From: an uncultured Nannocystaceae bacterium
Lineage (GTDB): Bacteria; Myxococcota_A; Polyangia; Nannocystales; Nannocystaceae
Direction: 5' to 3'
DNA length: 12,881 bases
Assembly (NCBI GenBank): GCA_938084085.1
Contig: CALKDV010000391.1
Location: 1-12,881, forward strand
A model generated the notes under the pieces. The model made no database searches. It was not told where the DNA came from and saw only the letters and a list, made by a program, of their open reading frames with translations. The translations under genes and the position numbers were made by a program. Positions 7,288 to 12,881 of this stretch are shown piece by piece; positions within the stretch are counted from its first letter, which is position 1; every line of letters starts with the position of its first letter.

Positions 7288-9771
7288 ATGCGCCTGTCTG
7301 AGGCGTTTACCCGGCGCGCGGCTCATTGGGTGGAGGCGGCGTCGAGGCGGTGGCCGCGGACCATGGAGTCCCTCGTGTTGCCATGCGCGTCTGGGGGATC
7401 GGGCCTCATGATCATCCCCACGCTGCGGTGTGCCGCCGTGGCGCGGGCCCTGCTCGATCGCGGCGTAGAGTCGTCTGGAGAGGGCGGTGACGAGCGCGAT
7501 GGACACCTCGCGAAACTGATTGGACACGTTGTTCCTCACGGGCATTGGGCGCTGAAGCGACTGCCGGCCCCAACGCTCGTTCACGCAGATGAAGCGGGGC
7601 GCGGTCTGCTCCAGTGGCAAGGCAAGGACGCGGTGCATGTGGGGATGCTGCGCGTCACGACGGCCATGAGGATCTCCAAGATCTCCGCGTGCGCCGAGAT
7701 CGACGCCCTCGAGTGTCACGTGAGCGGAGCGCCGCCGCTCTCGCCGCACGCGCCGCTGCTCGATCCGGCGCACCGTCCGTACATCGTGCTCGAGAGGATG
7801 GAGCGTCGCGAAGGTGAGGTGGGTGTGTGGCGATGCACCTTCGCATATCGACCGCTCGGCCCCGACGAATGGGAGCAGCGGAGGGCGGGGGAGGCGAGTC
7901 GGCCCCAGCTGATGATCGATCGCCACAGCGCGCGCCAGCTTCTCGATGAGGCGGGGGCCGCCGCGCCCGTGGAGGCCGTGGAGGCGATGGCGCGCAGTCT
8001 CAAGCGCTTCACCCGCCGAGGGGATCTTGATGTCTGCCTCGTGCCCGGGCTCCGCGAGCGGCTGGAGCGATGCTGGGCGAGCCTGCCTGAGGCGTCTGCG
8101 ACCGGGATGCATACGCTCCTCGGCGAGCTTGGGCGCGCGCTCGGGGAGGCGGAGGCGCGACTCCTTGAGCTGTGCCAGGCGCCGCGCCCCGTGGTCGACT
8201 TCGCGCGGGGTGGTGGAGAGGCTGGCGCGCGACCGTTCGCGGTGGCCTGCTTCGGCGACAACGCAGATGTGCTTGACGCGCTGCGGCCCGGACTCTCCGG
8301 ACGCGTCGCCAGCGTCTACATCGATCCACCCTATGACACCGGAACGACGGAGTTTCGCTACGGGGATCGCTACGGCGCGCACCGCTGGCTCAGCATGATG
8401 GACCTGCGGTTGCGCCGGCTGCGAGCGCTGATGAGCCCCGCATCATCGATCCACACCTCGATCAACGAGTCACGACTGTTCGAGCTGAAGCTGCTTGGCG
8501 ATGAGGTGTTCGGTCCCTCGAATTACCTCGGCATGACCACCGTGCGGGTGCGGCACGACGATCGAATCCTCAAGGGCCACAAGGCGCTCCATGAGGTGAC
8601 CGACTTCCTCGTGGGTTTCCGCGCCGGGGAGGCGCATGAGCCCGGTCAACGCCCCAGCGCGGCCAAACCCGGCGAGTACTGCTGGCGGGTGGAGGTTTGC
8701 GGCGCCCCGACCGATCGCTCTGTGCGGGGGGGGAAGACCGTGGAGCGCTACGACCCTGGGAGTTTCTCCTTGGTGAAGGTGCCCGCGGACGCGGAGGCGA
8801 CGGGACTCTTGAAGCGGATCAATATTCGAGGCGCGTTGCGGGAATCCAATTCCAGCGGCCGCTTCTTCACCAAGCACCTCCAGGGCGACTTCTCCCCGCA
8901 CGCCGGGGCGTTGTTTCGGGTGCTCGGGATGGGGGGCGATGGACTCGGGTATCGCGACTTTGTCATGCCGCCTGCGACCTCCGGGCGGCGCAATCCGGAC
9001 TATCTCCAGGGTCCACCGGTGCAGCCCGCCAGAGGCACGGGGCGTCCATTCCCAAGCCTCGTTGATTTTGAGCGCGACTTTAATCAGGTCCATCGCGAGG
9101 GTGGGGTCGAGTTTCGCAACGGGAAAAAGCCGCTGGCGCTGCTGCGACACGTGCTGAGATTGCAGGGCATCCCCGCGCGAGCGGACGCGGTGGTGGTGGA
9201 CTGCTTTGCGGGTTCGGGCTCGCTGGCGAGCGCAGTGGAAGAATTAGACGCCGCCGACGGAGGAGCGCGCTGCTGCCTGCTCGTGGAGTCTGGGCCATGG
9301 TTTGAGGACGTGCTGCTCCAGCGTCTCCACCACCGAATGGAGGAGCACGAGCGCGCGGCGGCCCGCGGCTATGTGCGCCTCCGCTTCGCGTTGTTTGAGG
9401 ACGTGCTCGATCACATCGTATGGGAGGAGGACTCGGACAAGGCGCGGTCACAAGAACACGGGGGGCCGCTGGCGGTCTTGCGTCGGGGCAGCGACGGGGA
9501 CATCCAATGGGCAGACCCAGGGATGTCCTCGGTGGAGCACGTCATGCTTGTGCGGGAGGTGTCGGGCGGAGGCACGGAGCGTCGCCCGATCGATCGAGGA
9601 GTCTTCGCCGCGCTGCGCTATGGGGCGGACCCGACGGTCGCGCAGGGTCCGACGAGCGTTCATGCCCGTCGCGCGCTCGTGACAGACGTCCTCGGAGACT
9701 CCACCCTCGCGACGGATTTTTACGCGGCGCTGCGGGGAGCACCCCGCCTGGAGACCCCCGGCCTGGACTAG
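7288..9771 (+). CDS. Orphan beta-class (type III Mod-like) DNA methyltransferase with a large N-terminal extension
   Basis: The 827-residue product is a predicted AdoMet-dependent DNA amino-methyltransferase, probably adenine N6. The catalytic motif DPPY is at 346-349 in YIDPPYDTGTTEFRYGD, and the AdoMet-binding motif I, DCFAGSG, comes later at 638-644. That order defines the beta class used by type III Mod subunits. Between them lie SIHTSINESRLFELKLLGDE, matching the type III Mod region that normally reads VSIDDNE, and about 230 residues that should hold the target-recognition domain. Residues 1 to about 325 are an N-terminal region I do not recognise, and about 110 residues follow the catalytic core. 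No Res/helicase subunit is adjacent, so it is solitary in this window; regulation of gene expression, or part of a larger defence system encoded elsewhere, are both possible. A G8 run at 8726-8733 (codons 480-482) falls between the two catalytic motifs. Its TAG stop overlaps the stop of the convergent hydrolase gene. Confidence 0.88.
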   Translation: MRLSEAFTRRAAHWVEAASRRWPRTMESLVLPCASGGSGLMIIPTLRCAAVARALLDRGVESSGEGGDERDGHLAKLIGHVVPHGHWALKRLPAPTLVHADEAGRGLLQWQGKDAVHVGMLRVTTAMRISKISACAEIDALECHVSGAPPLSPHAPLLDPAHRPYIVLERMERREGEVGVWRCTFAYRPLGPDEWEQRRAGEASRPQLMIDRHSARQLLDEAGAAAPVEAVEAMARSLKRFTRRGDLDVCLVPGLRERLERCWASLPEASATGMHTLLGELGRALGEAEARLLELCQAPRPVVDFARGGGEAGARPFAVACFGDNADVLDALRPGLSGRVASVYIDPPYDTGTTEFRYGDRYGAHRWLSMMDLRLRRLRALMSPASSIHTSINESRLFELKLLGDEVFGPSNYLGMTTVRVRHDDRILKGHKALHEVTDFLVGFRAGEAHEPGQRPSAAKPGEYCWRVEVCGAPTDRSVRGGKTVERYDPGSFSLVKVPADAEATGLLKRINIRGALRESNSSGRFFTKHLQGDFSPHAGALFRVLGMGGDGLGYRDFVMPPATSGRRNPDYLQGPPVQPARGTGRPFPSLVDFERDFNQVHREGGVEFRNGKKPLALLRHVLRLQGIPARADAVVVDCFAGSGSLASAVEELDAADGGARCCLLVESGPWFEDVLLQRLHHRMEEHERAAARGYVRLRFALFEDVLDHIVWEEDSDKARSQEHGGPLAVLRRGSDGDIQWADPGMSSVEHVMLVREVSGGGTERRPIDRGVFAALRYGADPTVAQGPTSVHARRALVTDVLGDSTLATDFYAALRGAPRLETPGLD
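9768..9771. other. CTAG palindrome serving as stop codon for two convergent genes
   Basis: The plus-strand methyltransferase ends in TAG at 9769-9771 and the minus-strand hydrolase ends in TAG read from 9770-9768. There is no intergenic space, and no terminator hairpin fits outside the coding regions. Confidence 0.9.
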
Positions 9772-10682
9772 CCGTCGCGGGACGCCAGGCGCGTGATCGC
9801 CTCGGCGAACACCTCGGGCACCTCTTCTTGGAGGAAGTGTCCGGCCTGGGTCTCGACCACGTCGACCTGGGAGAACACCGCGGCGGTCTTGCGGAGGGCG
9901 CGGCCAAGAATAGGGTCGCGCATACCCCAGATAAGCGCGGCGGGACCCTGGAAGGCTCGGGCCCACTCATAGCCCGGCAGCAAGGTGGCGGTGGTGGGGT
10001 GCGCGGGTCCGTCGGGCACCAGGCGTGCCATGGCGAGCGGGGCGACCCGATCTCCCCGTTCAAAGAGGGGGTGACGATAGGCCCGCGCCACGTCCCCCAT
10101 GATCGAGGAGGGATCACCCTGGGCGCGATGCATCATGGTTTGAGGGAAAGACATGCCGCGAAAGACCAGGTCACTCAACACTGGCGTCCGCGCGAATCGG
10201 TGGAATGCGGTTGAGCTCTTGCGGGTCAAGGGGGTGATGGCGGTGTTCCCGAACACCACGCCCTCCACCGTGCCCGACCAGCGGGCGGCGAGCGCCAGCG
10301 CGAACGGACCACCCCAATCTTGCGCCGCCAGTACACACCGCCGCACTTCCAGCGCTTGCAGGACCTGAACGAGCACATCAGCGTGCTGATTCACCGTATG
10401 CCACGAGGGATCGCGCGGCTTCGACGAGAGCCCTAAACCGATCAGATCGGGGGCCACGCATCGCAGGTGAGGCAACGCGCGGATCACCTTGCGCCACAAG
10501 AACGACCAGGTGGGGTTGCCGTGGATCATCACCACGACCGGCGCGTCACGAGCGCCATGATCGATCACGTGCACCTGTTGGCGAGCGCCTCGCCCGTCCT
10601 CGATGTCGAGCTGATGGCGGGCGAAGGGCAGCATGGCGTCGAGCCACGGCGGCAACGGAGGGACAGTCTCAGACGGTGACAT
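9768..10682 (-). CDS. Haloalkane-dehalogenase-like alpha/beta hydrolase
   Basis: A 304-residue cytoplasmic alpha/beta hydrolase with a complete haloalkane dehalogenase-type active site: oxyanion/halide loop HGNPTWSFLWR (His54-Gly55-Asn56-Pro57), nucleophile Asp122 with adjacent halide-binding Trp123 in AAQDWGGP, catalytic acid Asp256 in WGMRDPILG, and general base His282 in QAGHFLQEE. The Asn56/Trp123 pair is the halide-stabilising set known from HLD-II/III enzymes, and QDWGG is typical of the HLD-III-like group. An epoxide hydrolase is less likely because its loop is HGFPE-like. Such enzymes cleave carbon-halogen bonds in small alkyl halides, but many relatives have unknown natural substrates. 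It is the last gene of a minus-strand operon, nine bases after the second Zn-ribbon gene, with AAAGGG upstream of its ATG serving as ribosome binding site within the end of that gene. Its stop shares CTAG with the methyltransferase stop. Confidence 0.88.
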   Translation of the reverse strand: MSPSETVPPLPPWLDAMLPFARHQLDIEDGRGARQQVHVIDHGARDAPVVVMIHGNPTWSFLWRKVIRALPHLRCVAPDLIGLGLSSKPRDPSWHTVNQHADVLVQVLQALEVRRCVLAAQDWGGPFALALAARWSGTVEGVVFGNTAITPLTRKSSTAFHRFARTPVLSDLVFRGMSFPQTMMHRAQGDPSSIMGDVARAYRHPLFERGDRVAPLAMARLVPDGPAHPTTATLLPGYEWARAFQGPAALIWGMRDPILGRALRKTAAVFSQVDVVETQAGHFLQEEVPEVFAEAITRLASRDG

Positions 10683-10691
10683 GCTGGCCCT

Positions 10692-11507
10692 TTATGTCGC
10701 GATCATGAGGGTCCAAATTCCGAGCGTCATCAAGATCGCCGCGAGGGCCACGGCGCTGATCTTCACCCGGTCCCAGGGAAGCGTGCCGATCAGCTCGCCG
10801 GTGCGCGCGTTGACCAAGACGCGCCAAGGCCGGTCTCGAAAGCGCACGGCGCAAATGTGGACCGGCAGGAGCATCAGCTCGCAGCGCCGCGTGGAGATCA
10901 CGGAGGAGCCCTCGCTCTCGAACAGGCTGTGCTGGTTGTTGATCGACTGGAGGTGATGCGCGCGAAACACCTCGGAGGCCACGGCGCGCGCCTTGGACTC
11001 TGTGCAGCCGGGGATCTCCATACGCGCGGATGTCACGGAGGGCTCCCACGCGGTCGCGTGGTCGAGGTCGAAGGGGCGAAGTTCATTGAGCTCCGCGGAC
11101 GAGATGGCGCCAGAGGCGGGCACGAGGTGGTCGAGGGAGGCGCGCTCCACCCCAGCTCGCGGGGCCTTGCCTGACGGGCTGCGCGCATACACGAGCCCGG
11201 CGTAGTGGGTCTCAATGTCGCAGTGCACGTACCACGCGGGAAGCATCACCGTGCGCAACTCGAGGGTGGCGTCGAGGAGGGCCCGGGGGCGAAACCACGA
11301 CGCCTGCGCCCGTTTGTGGAAGATCGCCGTGGCGGCGTCGGTGTCGACCGCGAGGGGCACGTGGCGCTCAGGATCGGGCACCCCCTCCTCGTTGGTGGAG
11401 GGGGAGAGCGAGGCGGCGCCGCAAAAGACGCAGGCGGCGGCGGCGTCTTCAATGCGAAACGAGATTCTGCCTCCGCAGCTGCCACACGTGAGGATTCGGC
11501 GCTCCAT
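10692..11507 (-). CDS. Zn-ribbon membrane protein, second of a tandem paralogous pair
   Basis: A 271-residue protein starting at ATG 11507. The N-terminus is a zinc ribbon, with Cys8, Cys11, Cys26 and Cys29 in CxxC-x14-CxxC spacing. A soluble middle part follows, with MLPAWYVHCDIETHYAGLVY, then ELRPFDLDHA and LLPVHICAVRF. The end is VLVNARTGELIGTLPWDRVKI plus one hydrophobic segment of about 18 residues (ISAVALAAILMTLGIW). The same order occurs in the gene immediately upstream, so the two are paralogs. I recognise this layout as a widespread bacterial family annotated only as zinc-ribbon or hypothetical proteins, with a C-terminal anchor; its function is not known to me. Compared with its neighbour, this copy has NARTG instead of NGQTG and lacks the basic TKTIRRGKKTTTVIK strand, so it looks more diverged. 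It follows the upstream stop by three bases in the same reading frame, and the hydrolase gene follows nine bases later. Confidence 0.8.
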   Translation of the reverse strand: MERRILTCGSCGGRISFRIEDAAAACVFCGAASLSPSTNEEGVPDPERHVPLAVDTDAATAIFHKRAQASWFRPRALLDATLELRTVMLPAWYVHCDIETHYAGLVYARSPSGKAPRAGVERASLDHLVPASGAISSAELNELRPFDLDHATAWEPSVTSARMEIPGCTESKARAVASEVFRAHHLQSINNQHSLFESEGSSVISTRRCELMLLPVHICAVRFRDRPWRVLVNARTGELIGTLPWDRVKISAVALAAILMTLGIWTLMIAT

Positions 11508-11510
11508 GCC

Positions 11511-12380
11511 TCAGTACCCCCCCCAGAGCGCCCACGCCCCGAGCAGCACCGCGACGGCGAGAAGGATCGTCCCCACAATCTTCGCGGTAGACCTGGGGAC
11601 CTTGCCCACGACCGCACCCGTCTGCCCGTTCACGAAGCAGTGTTGGACGACGCCGTCGTGGTGAAAGGTCGCCAACCATATGGGCAGGGCCGTGATGTTC
11701 CGCGTGGCGATCGTGGCGGACACGGTCAAGTCGCGAAGTTCTTGTTGTTGACCGGGCAAGAAGTCGTGCAGGATCTCGCCTTGGGTCACCTGCTTGAGCT
11801 CATCAACGAGGACCTGGTCTGTGATGTCTGACGCGTGCGTGGGAAGCTCGGCTTCAATGCCGGCCACCAGCCGCGGGTCGAAGGGCTGGCTCATGCCGAG
11901 ATCAAAGGGTTCGAGTTGGTTGCTGGTGGCTTCGAGAAGCCCTTGGGAGGCCGAGACCAGGTGACCTTCAAAGCTGCGCCCGTAGGTCCCGTTCAGGCTG
12001 TGCCAGTCGGTCTTGATGACCGTCGTAGTTTTCTTCCCTCGCCGGATTGTCTTGGTATAGACGATGCCGATTCGCGCCTGATATCGAGCCCGAATCTCCC
12101 CCGCGTACACGCTGTGAGGGACGTAGATCGGTCGGAGCGCGCGGGCGTCGTGCCCGAGCCGGCGAACCTCGTTGGGCGCCCAACGATGGTCGCGGAGCCA
12201 CTCGTTGATTTTTGCCGATGCTGCGTCTGCAGAGATGACGAAGGGGACGACGGAATCCACGCCAAGCGTCGCGTTCTCGACTTCGACGACGGGGGATTCA
12301 CAATAGGTGCACTGGGTACTTAGCAGGTGTGCCGGGACAGACAGGCTCGCCCCACATCCACTACATCGCTGTGTCCGCAT
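11511..12380 (-). CDS. Zn-ribbon membrane protein, first of a tandem paralogous pair
   Basis: Using ATG 12380 the product has 289 residues: zinc ribbon Cys6, Cys9, Cys24, Cys27 (CxxC-x14-CxxC, same spacing as the downstream paralog), a middle region with LRPIYVPHSVYAGEIRARY, the basic strand YTKTIRRGKKTTTVIKTDW, LEPFDLGMSQPFD, LPIWLATF, then CFVNGQTGAVVGKVPRSTAKI and a single C-terminal hydrophobic helix (VGTILLAVAVLLGAWALW). It is a better match to the family consensus than its neighbour. A GTG at 12425 would add 15 residues. I prefer the ATG because it puts the ribbon as close to the N-terminus as in the paralog, but neither has a Shine-Dalgarno, and a TACACT six bases before the GTG leaves the longer start possible. 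The pair may form a membrane hetero-oligomer with cytoplasmic ribbons (inference). The last codons before the stop run through a G8 tract (11517-11524). First gene of the operon, divergent from the symporter gene. Confidence 0.78.
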   Translation of the reverse strand: MRTQRCSGCGASLSVPAHLLSTQCTYCESPVVEVENATLGVDSVVPFVISADAASAKINEWLRDHRWAPNEVRRLGHDARALRPIYVPHSVYAGEIRARYQARIGIVYTKTIRRGKKTTTVIKTDWHSLNGTYGRSFEGHLVSASQGLLEATSNQLEPFDLGMSQPFDPRLVAGIEAELPTHASDITDQVLVDELKQVTQGEILHDFLPGQQQELRDLTVSATIATRNITALPIWLATFHHDGVVQHCFVNGQTGAVVGKVPRSTAKIVGTILLAVAVLLGAWALWGGY

Positions 12381-12431
12381 CTGCGGGGAGGGGTTCGAGG
12401 GATCTTGCGCGCGCTCATGCTGCACCGTCGT

Positions 12432-12437
12432 AGTGTA
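12432..12437 (-). promoter_or_regulatory. Possible -10 element for the Zn-ribbon/hydrolase operon
   Basis: TACACT on the minus strand (four of six to TATAAT) lies between the AAGTCGC palindrome and the coding region, six bases before the alternative GTG start at 12425. No -35 is evident. It is proposed mainly because of its position. Confidence 0.2.
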
Positions 12438-12442
12438 GAGGA

Positions 12443-12457
12443 AAGTCGCGGCGACTT
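12443..12457. promoter_or_regulatory. Perfect palindrome AAGTCGC-G-GCGACTT, candidate operator
   Basis: Seven-base arms around a single central base (12450) in the roughly 150-base divergent region between the Zn-ribbon operon and the symporter gene. It lies five bases upstream of the possible TACACT -10. It is too compact, with a one-base loop, to be an RNA hairpin, so a protein-binding site is the better reading. A second palindrome with the same GTCG/CGAC half-sites lies 27 bases away. Confidence 0.4.
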
Positions 12458-12470
12458 CCTGCGCTTTTCA

Positions 12471-12483
12471 CCGTCGGCGACGG
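12471..12483. promoter_or_regulatory. Perfect palindrome CCGTCG-G-CGACGG, candidate second operator
   Basis: Six-base arms around a central base at 12477, located 47 bases upstream of the symporter ATG. Its GTCG/CGAC halves match those of the palindrome centred at 12450, and the 27-base centre-to-centre distance is about two and a half helical turns. A dimeric regulator controlling both divergent transcripts is plausible; the regulator itself is not in the window. Confidence 0.35.
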
Positions 12484-12520
12484 AATGTGAGGGTGTCGAG
12501 GATGTGGTATGCGATCCATG

Positions 12521-12525
12521 AGGAG
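12521..12525 (+). promoter_or_regulatory. Ribosome binding site of the symporter gene
   Basis: AGGAG with a four-base spacer before ATG 12530. The spacing is short. Two further in-frame ATGs at 12518 and 12509 exist, and the latter has a GAGG seven bases ahead; ATG 12530 is preferred because it reproduces LeuT numbering exactly. Confidence 0.45.
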
Positions 12526-12529
12526 CACG

Positions 12530-12881
12530 ATGGAGTCACCAAGGGAGCAATGGTCCGGTAAGCTTGGGTTTATTCTCGCGGCCTCGGGCTCGGCTGTCGG
12601 GCTCGGGAACCTGTGGAAGTTCCCCTACATCACGTGGAACAACGAGGGGGGCGCCTTCGTGTTGGTCTACTTGCTTTGCATCGTCGCCATCGGCGCGCCG
12701 GTGATGATGAGCGAGATCCTGGTGGGACGTCGCAGTCGCCGCAGCCCGGTGGAGGCGTTCAAGACGCTGGGACACCCGCGGTGGTCCTTTGTGGGATGGC
12801 TCGGCGTGATCGCTGGCGTGGTCATCCTGGCTTTCTATGCCGTGATCGCGGGCTGGTCGCTTCGCTCCTTTGTGCAGTGCG
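12530..12881 (+). CDS. Neurotransmitter:sodium symporter family transporter (N-terminal part, cut by window end)
   Basis: The first 117 residues of an inner-membrane sodium-coupled amino-acid (or related amine) transporter of the NSS/SNF family, normally about 450-550 residues. The opening MESPREQWSGKLGFILA aligns without gaps to LeuT (MEVKREHWATRLGLILA), so numbering is identical. TM1 contains GSAVGLGN (20-27), carrying the Na1 and Na2 ligands Gly20, Ala22, Val23 and Asn27, followed by LWKFPY. LeuT's outer-gate Arg30 is Lys here, and LeuT's Asn21 is Ser. EGGAFVLVYLLCIVAIGAPVMMSEILVGR is the TM2 region, and VGWLGVIAGVVILAFYAVIAGW is the TM3 region. The gene runs off the right edge. It is divergent from the Zn-ribbon operon with two palindromes between them. 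The substrate cannot be told from this part. Confidence 0.93.
   Translation, partial: MESPREQWSGKLGFILAASGSAVGLGNLWKFPYITWNNEGGAFVLVYLLCIVAIGAPVMMSEILVGRRSRRSPVEAFKTLGHPRWSFVGWLGVIAGVVILAFYAVIAGWSLRSFVQC

Noticed and set aside
7198..8382. A 394-codon minus-strand open frame antisense to the methyltransferase N-terminal region.
   Set aside because: Considered because the methyltransferase N-terminus is unrecognised, but its Arg/His-rich composition looks like a shadow, and the plus-strand gene has a good ribosome binding site and continues into a clear methylase core.
1..12881. Mobile element, CRISPR array, tRNA or rRNA.
   Set aside because: No transposase or integrase motif, no regularly spaced repeats, and no tRNA or rRNA signature was seen on reading both strands.

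Overview
The window is compact, G+C-rich bacterial DNA (by eye about two-thirds G+C). Genes are tightly packed, often 3 to 32 bases apart, and several lack a Shine-Dalgarno sequence. The gene content (lipid operon with GlpD, DUF885 lipoprotein, Zn-ribbon membrane proteins, haloalkane-dehalogenase-like hydrolase) would fit a Myxococcota-like or other environmental Gram-negative lineage. That placement is only a guess; the sequence carries no rRNA or other marker. I see no tRNA, rRNA, CRISPR array or insertion sequence.

Layout. (1) Positions 1-4119, plus strand, is one probable operon: the 3' end of a gene resembling the C-terminus of a lipid acyltransferase, a histidinol-phosphate-aminotransferase-like protein, FAD-dependent glycerol-3-phosphate dehydrogenase (GlpD) and a DHRS7-type short-chain dehydrogenase. 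The acyltransferase/GlpD/SDR set suggests glycerol-3-phosphate/DHAP-based lipid metabolism. (2) 4151-6025, minus strand, is a DUF885 metallopeptidase-like lipoprotein, convergent with the operon. (3) 6131-9771, plus strand, holds an agmatinase/arginase-family ureohydrolase followed by a solitary beta-class (type III Mod-like) DNA methyltransferase with no restriction subunit beside it. (4) 9768-12380, minus strand, is an operon of two paralogous Zn-ribbon membrane proteins followed by a haloalkane-dehalogenase-like hydrolase. Its last stop codon shares a CTAG palindrome with the methyltransferase stop. (5) 12530-end, plus strand, is the start of a neurotransmitter:sodium symporter whose numbering matches LeuT. 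Two related palindromes lie in the divergent region before it.

The most interesting signals are these: the aminotransferase-like protein keeps the family's PLP-site residues but has Phe where the Schiff-base Lys belongs; the two Zn-ribbon genes are in the same reading frame, separated only by TGA and one codon; two palindromes with common GTCG/CGAC half-sites lie in the divergent promoter region; the orphan methyltransferase has a large unrecognised N-terminal region and a G8 tract between its two catalytic motifs; and the first operon could encode an acyl-DHAP branch of phospholipid or ether-lipid synthesis.
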